A stretch of DNA of 64,000 nt, from assembly GCA_963932465.1 (NCBI GenBank), contig OZ010795.1:520309451-520373450 (forward strand), given 5' to 3'. Below the pieces are notes generated by a model. That model saw only the letters and a list, made by a program, of their open reading frames with translations, ran no database searches and was not told the DNA's origin. Origin of the DNA: Maratus speciosus (taxonomy: Eukaryota > Arthropoda > Arachnida > Araneae > Salticidae). The position numbers and the translations under genes were made by a program. Shown piece after piece: positions 59,169 to 64,000 of the stretch (position 1 is its first letter; each line of letters starts with the position of its first letter).

Positions 59169-61221
59169 GATTGTTTTATCCTATTTATAGAGTAACACTA
59201 TTTAAAACTATAAATCAGACATCGAACGAACATCGGATATCAATTAGATAATCATTTCTAAGTAAATAAGAATTTCTTAATTATTTTATTATACTAAATC
59301 TTTAAAGCAATAAAATAAATTCTTTACATTAAAGACTACATTACATTAATGTTTCTGATAATGTAAGACATTTAATAATGGTATTAGAAGTAGGATTTCT
59401 TATCATCTCAATAACAGTTTTTTAAGGGGACAAAATTAAATTTTTTTAAGATCTTAATGATAAGACATTTATGCGTTAAATTGCTTTAGTCACTAATATT
59501 TCTTCTTTTTTCGTTGTTTTTAAGAATTATTTTGTTTATCTACTAAAAGCAATTAAATTATAGTTAATTTTATGTACTTTACTTCTAAAAAGTAAAATTT
59601 ATTATTAGCTATAAAGAAAATTGATTGAATTTATATGCGGCTCTAAATGAACGTGAATAAAGTCAAGCATGGTAGAAGTGGCACTATCAAATACAAAATA
59701 TTCTAACCTGTGACAATATATTAAAATTAAATTAATGGTTATATTATAAAGGAAAAACATTTTCGTGAGTAATGTTGACATCATACTGAGAATGGCAATA
59801 CCTGACCCAAAAATTTAGCTGTTACTATTATTTATTTTTTTTTTTTTTTATAATTTATTTATTTTTTTTTTACTTCTAAGCATTGCACAATTTAAATGTT
59901 TACATCGCCGAATAGGAAAAGATACAAACAGGTTAATCATTGGTAATCGGAGTACACGCGATAGAGGTAGATTCTAAAAGTTTCGCGTCTGAAAGCTATT
60001 TTAAAACCCTAAAATATAAGTAAGTTGAGAAAAAATTTACAGAGAAATTTTGTTTCACAAAAAGGATTTCGCTGTGTGACAATTGAAATTTCGCAGAATT
60101 TAGAAGAAAAAAAAAATGTACTAACAATGAAATTTATTGGTAAAGTTGTTGACATCCTTCAATCTGACAACAAAATTACTCACTAACTAATTTTTAATTT
60201 TCGATTGCATTTATTGAATTTCTATTATTTTAAATTGTTCTTTTTCATCTCATAAATGCATTAAAAAACTTAATAAGAAGTTAATTATTTACTATTATTA
60301 AAATAATGCTAAAAGAAATCTTACCAAAATCCTCTAAAAACCTTTCTCTTCACTTTATTTCTTTAGCATGGAACAGAATTGGTTTATAAAACTCATTAAG
60401 TAACACTATTTAAAACTTTAAAGTAAAACAAAAATAATAACATGGAAAATCAAGTAGATACTTATATCTAAGTAAATAAAAAAATTTTTAGTTATTTTAT
60501 TACACCAAATCTTCAAAGCAAGAAAATAAATTCTTTACATTAAAGACTAGATTACTTTAATGTTTCTGATAATGTAAGACATTTAATAATGATATTATAA
60601 TTTGATTTCTTATCACCTCAATAACAGCTTTAAGGAGGCAAAATTAAATTTTACTAAGATCTCAATACCAAGATATTTATGCATTAAAGTGCTTTAGTCA
60701 CGAATATTTCTTCTTTTTGTTGTTTTTAAGGATTATTTTGTTTAACTTTTAAAAGCAACTGAAGCATTGTTAATTTTATGTACTTTACTTCTAAAAAGTT
60801 CAATTTATTATTAACTATAAAGGAAATTATTTGAACTTATATGCTGCTTTAAATGAACGTGAATAAAAGGATGCATGGTAACAGTGGCGCTATCAGATAC
60901 AAAATATTCTAATCTGTGATAATATATTAAAATTAAATTAATGCTTATATTAGAAATCAAAAACATTTTCGGGAGTAAAGCTGGCGTCATACTGATAATG
61001 GCAATACCCAACCCAAATACTTATCTGTTACTATTTTTTTTTCTTACTTCCAAACATTGCACAATTTCAATTTTTATGTCGCCGGATTGGAAAAGATATG
61101 GTGTTTTATATTGTTTTAGGTACAAAGGGTTTAATCATTGGTAATCGGAGTGCACGCGATTGAAATAGATTCTAAAAGTTTCACGCTTGCAAACTATTTT
61201 AAAACCATACAAAATAACTAA

Positions 61222-61913
61222 CAAGGGAACCACTTTAGGTGTTGCTCGCACCTAGTATTGAAACCTGGTGCATTTTAAAGCTCTATATTAGGAAGTTTGG
61301 GAATCGATAAAATTTTTTTGTTAAAATAATATTTTTTGATTTTACAGCAGATTAACTTTCTGAAAATGCAATTTTCGAGACCACCTTTCGGGCTGTTAAA
61401 GTATAAGAAAATTTTTTTAAATTTTCTTAATTAAAAAATAAAAAATATTTAAAAAAAAATAGTTAAAAATATAAATTAGTCAATAATAACTATAAAATGC
61501 TGAAAAAAAGTTTTAAAATTCCTTCAAGAACCTACGAATTTGATTTTTAAAAAATACAATATTATATTTACATATTTGGCGGGGAAAGATTGGCGTCTTT
61601 TTCTTCCCGTACAGTTATCCGGCAACCCTAGCTCAGTATTTTCGCTACGTACCGTGTTGTAATGTTTTGGACGTAAACCTATTACAAGTATAAAGCTAGT
61701 GAAAATTTTGAAGTGCCATATCTGGCGACTTAACTCTCTTTTGGTGTAAAATTAACAAATTAAAATCCAATAATAAAAAATTATAAATATAAAAAAATAT
61801 ATAAAATATGATTTTAACAAAGAATTTTTATCGGTTCTCTAACTTTTATGCATAGGGCTACAAAATGTCGGTCTCGATTCTAGGTGCGAGCAACACCTAA
61901 AGTGGTTCCCGTG
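61222..61913. mobile_element. TAA-flanked element with >40-bp near-identical ends
   Basis: TAA duplicated at 61219-61221 and 61914-61916. The ends GGGAACCACTTTAGGTGTTG...CACCTAG are identical for 31 bases and similar for more than ten further. The adjacent array unit reads AAATATAAGTAAGTTGAG near 60014 without the insert. A TWA duplication fits PIF/Harbinger-type insertion. The 692-bp interior is non-coding. Confidence 0.82.
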
Positions 61914-62395
61914 TAAGTTGAGAAAAAATTTACAGAGAAATTTCTTTTGACAAAAATAATTTCTCCGTATGAGAATTGAAATTGCACGGTGTTTAAAAGT
62001 TTTTAAAAAAATGCACTAAAGTTGAAATTTATTGGTCAAGTTGTTGACACCCGTCAATATGATGTCAACATTACACACGGACATATATTTGCTTTTTTAT
62101 TGCATTTATTGCATTTCTATTATTTTAAATTATTCTCTTACATCTCTTAGGTGCATTAAAAATTTTAATAAGCAATGAATTATTTACTATTATTAAATTA
62201 ACGCAAAAAGAAAACATCAAAATCCTCTAAAAAATCATTTCTATTCACTTTATTTCTTTAGCGTGATTTATTGAGTAACACTATTTAAAACTGTAAGGTA
62301 AAACAAAAATAATAACATGGAAAATCCAGTAGGTACTTATTTCTAAGTAAATAATTTTTTTTAGTTTTTTTTAATGCACCAAATCTTCAAAGCAA

Positions 62396-62398
<3 letters not shown>

Positions 62399-62442
<44 letters not shown>
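62399..62442. repeat. 44-base T tract
   Basis: The two other array units have only ATTCTTTACATT at this place, so the tract grew after duplication (or is an assembly or sequencing artefact). Confidence 0.9.
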
Positions 62443-62445
<3 letters not shown>

Positions 62446-62656
62446 TTAAAGACTAGATTAGATTAATGTTTCTATTAATGTAAGATATTTAATAATGGCT
62501 TTACAAGTAGACTTCTTATCACCTCAATAACAGCTTTTAAGGAGATAAAATTAAATTTTATAAGATCTTATTACCAAGACATTTATGTGATAAAGTGCTT
62601 TAGTCACCAATTTTTCTTCTTTTTCCATTTTTTTTTTTTTTAATATAACTTTGTGA

Positions 62657-63614
62657 CTTCCTTTTATCTTTACAAGAAGAAAGAAAGTATTGGATTAATG
62701 AAAATTTTCGAATTTCGGTTTTCGACGGATTTACACGTTTTAGGTGTCAGAGAACCCAAAAAACGTGTTTTTACAAAATGTCTGTCTGTCCGTCTGTCTG
62801 ATTGTGTGTGTGTGTGACACAAACTTTGTGGGCGCTCTATCTCAAGAACTAATGAACGGAATTTAACAAAACTTTATATTAAGTTAGTCCCCGATATAAA
62901 CTGGTGCTGATTACTTTTTGGTGCAAATCGCTCGACAGGTGGCGCTGCTATTCTACATTTTTCATGATTTCCGAAATAGCTATATCTGAAGAACTAATGC
63001 ACGGATTTTTATAAAACTTCAGATTACATTAGTCCTTGATATAATTTGGTGCTGATTAGTTTTTAGTATAAATCGCCCAACAGGTGGCGCTGCTATGCGG
63101 CATTATTCATGATTATCGCAATAGCTCTATCTGAAGAGCTAATGCACGAATTTTCACCAATCTTCAGATTCAGTTAGTCGCTGATATAAATTAGTGATGT
63201 TTAGTTTGTAGTGTAAATATCCCAACAGGTGGCGCTACTAGGCTGTATTTATCACGATTTCCGCAATAACTGTATCTCAAGGACTAATGCATGCATTTTC
63301 ATCAAACTTCAGATTTAGTTAGTACACAACAATTAGTACACATAAATTGGTCCTGATTAGTTTCTGGAGTAAATCGACCAACAGGTGGCGCTGCTATGTA
63401 AATTGTTTTACGATTTCCGCAATAATTCTACCTCAAAAACTAATGTACGGATTTTCATCAAACTTTGATTCAGCTGCAACTTGACATATGTTGTTGCTGA
63501 TTAGATTCCGGTGTAAATCACCTAACGGTGGCACTGATATGCTCCATTTTTTAGGAAATATTAACATCTATGGAATAGAAGAAAATTTTGGGATCGCCAC
63601 ATCCGGCTAGTTTA
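62657..63614 (-). mobile_element. Helentron/HINE-like element 3 (inverted)
   Basis: Minus-strand copy: left end near 63614 (AACTAGCCGGATGTGGCGAT), five ~145-bp units (about 63523, 63380, 63222, 63078 and 62933 with GGTGGCGCTG-type words on plus), a short TGTCTGTC microsatellite (about 62780) and the terminal hairpin near 62657-62690. It splits the last array unit between TTTTTAA and TTTTAAAAGCAA. Confidence 0.8.
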
Positions 63615-64000
63615 TGTTTTAAAAGCAAATATAGCATGGTTAATGCCATGCGTTTTACTTCTAAAAAGTTAAATTTATTATTAGCTATAAAGAATTTTTT
63701 TTGAATTTATATGCGGCTCTAAACGAACTTGAATTAAATAATGCAAGGCAACTGTGACACTATCACATATAAAATTTTCTAAGCTTCCAGACAAATTGCA
63801 TTTGACAGAAATGTTTTCCCCATGTAAGTATTGAAATTTCGCTGCGTTTAGAAACAATAAATAATCCTCTAAAGACGAAATTTATCCATCTAGTTGTTAA
63901 CACCCATCATATGGCGTCAAGATTATTCAAGGACATATTTTTCTCTTTTTAGAGGCTCTTCCTGTTCAAAAAAGACACAACTTCTTAAATTTAAACATTC

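Larger units (their letters stand above)
57890..63960. repeat. ~1.19-kb direct-repeat array interrupted by TEs
   Basis: Landmarks TTTTAAATTGTTC (about 57950, 60230 and, as a variant, 62120), GTAACACTATTTAAAACT (about 59190, 60400, 62275) and TTAATGTTTCTGATAATGTA (about 59347, 60557, with a variant at 62463) recur in the same order. After subtracting the insertions (58082-59168, 61222-61913, 62657-63614), spacings fall near 1190-1200 bp; the last unit appears about 0.3 kb shorter. Each unit contains a diverged Helitron C-like 5' segment (TTATAAAGGAAAAACATTTT, about 59747). No gene. Confidence 0.8.

Overview
The window looks like a stretch of AT-rich animal nuclear DNA, most plausibly arthropod. 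A chelicerate is possible but unproven. There are no bacterial gene layouts, no compact operons and no conserved host protein-coding gene that I can recognise. Almost everything identifiable is transposable-element (TE) material: Penelope-like retroelements (PLEs), Helitrons, a Tigger/pogo transposon, pogo-like transposase tails, one tRNA-derived SINE, many MITEs and foldbacks (TTAA-, TA-, TAA- and 8-9 bp-flanked), and several tandem repeats. Long pure A or T tracts of 20-44 bases recur through the window.

Layout. 1-10 kb: AT-rich DNA, a piggyBac-like MITE (2945-3477), PLE-1 (3961-5269) inside a perfect 62-bp inverted repeat, a TTAA-flanked composite (5293-7630) with two nested elements, then an interspersed repeat (8015-10072) carrying a piggyBac-like MITE and PLE-2. 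11.8-13.9 kb: a decayed Tigger with terminal inverted repeats. 14.5-24 kb: foldbacks, a mariner-like palindromic MITE, two tandem arrays and two abutting TTAA elements. 24.7-33 kb: Helitron C (24671-27765) with nested MITEs, a second copy of the 8-10 kb repeat, and a composite with several Helitron fragments and an hAT-like MITE. 33.2-33.5 kb: a third, badly decayed PLE. 35-40 kb: a second piggyBac-like copy and a pogo-like element that keeps only the transposase tail. 42-51 kb: nested insertions, with Helitron A (helicase pseudogene) inside the first bases of Helitron B, which lies inside a TTAA element that also carries a SINE. 51-53 kb: an orphan Helitron N-terminal fragment and a Helentron/HINE-like element. 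55.6-57.5 kb: a TTAA element with a nested pogo-like element encoding a PHD-like C-terminus. 57.9-64 kb: three or more direct copies of a ~1.19-kb unit, each interrupted by a different TE.

No gene here works with another as a pathway. Its value is historical. Because many repeats occur twice or more, several insertions have an empty site elsewhere in the window, which fixes their ends and target duplications directly. The most interesting signals are hammerhead-ribozyme-like motifs just after the stop codons of two PLEs, the inverted repeats bracketing both, and the Helitron-in-Helitron insertion. All calls were made by eye; no search or alignment program was run.
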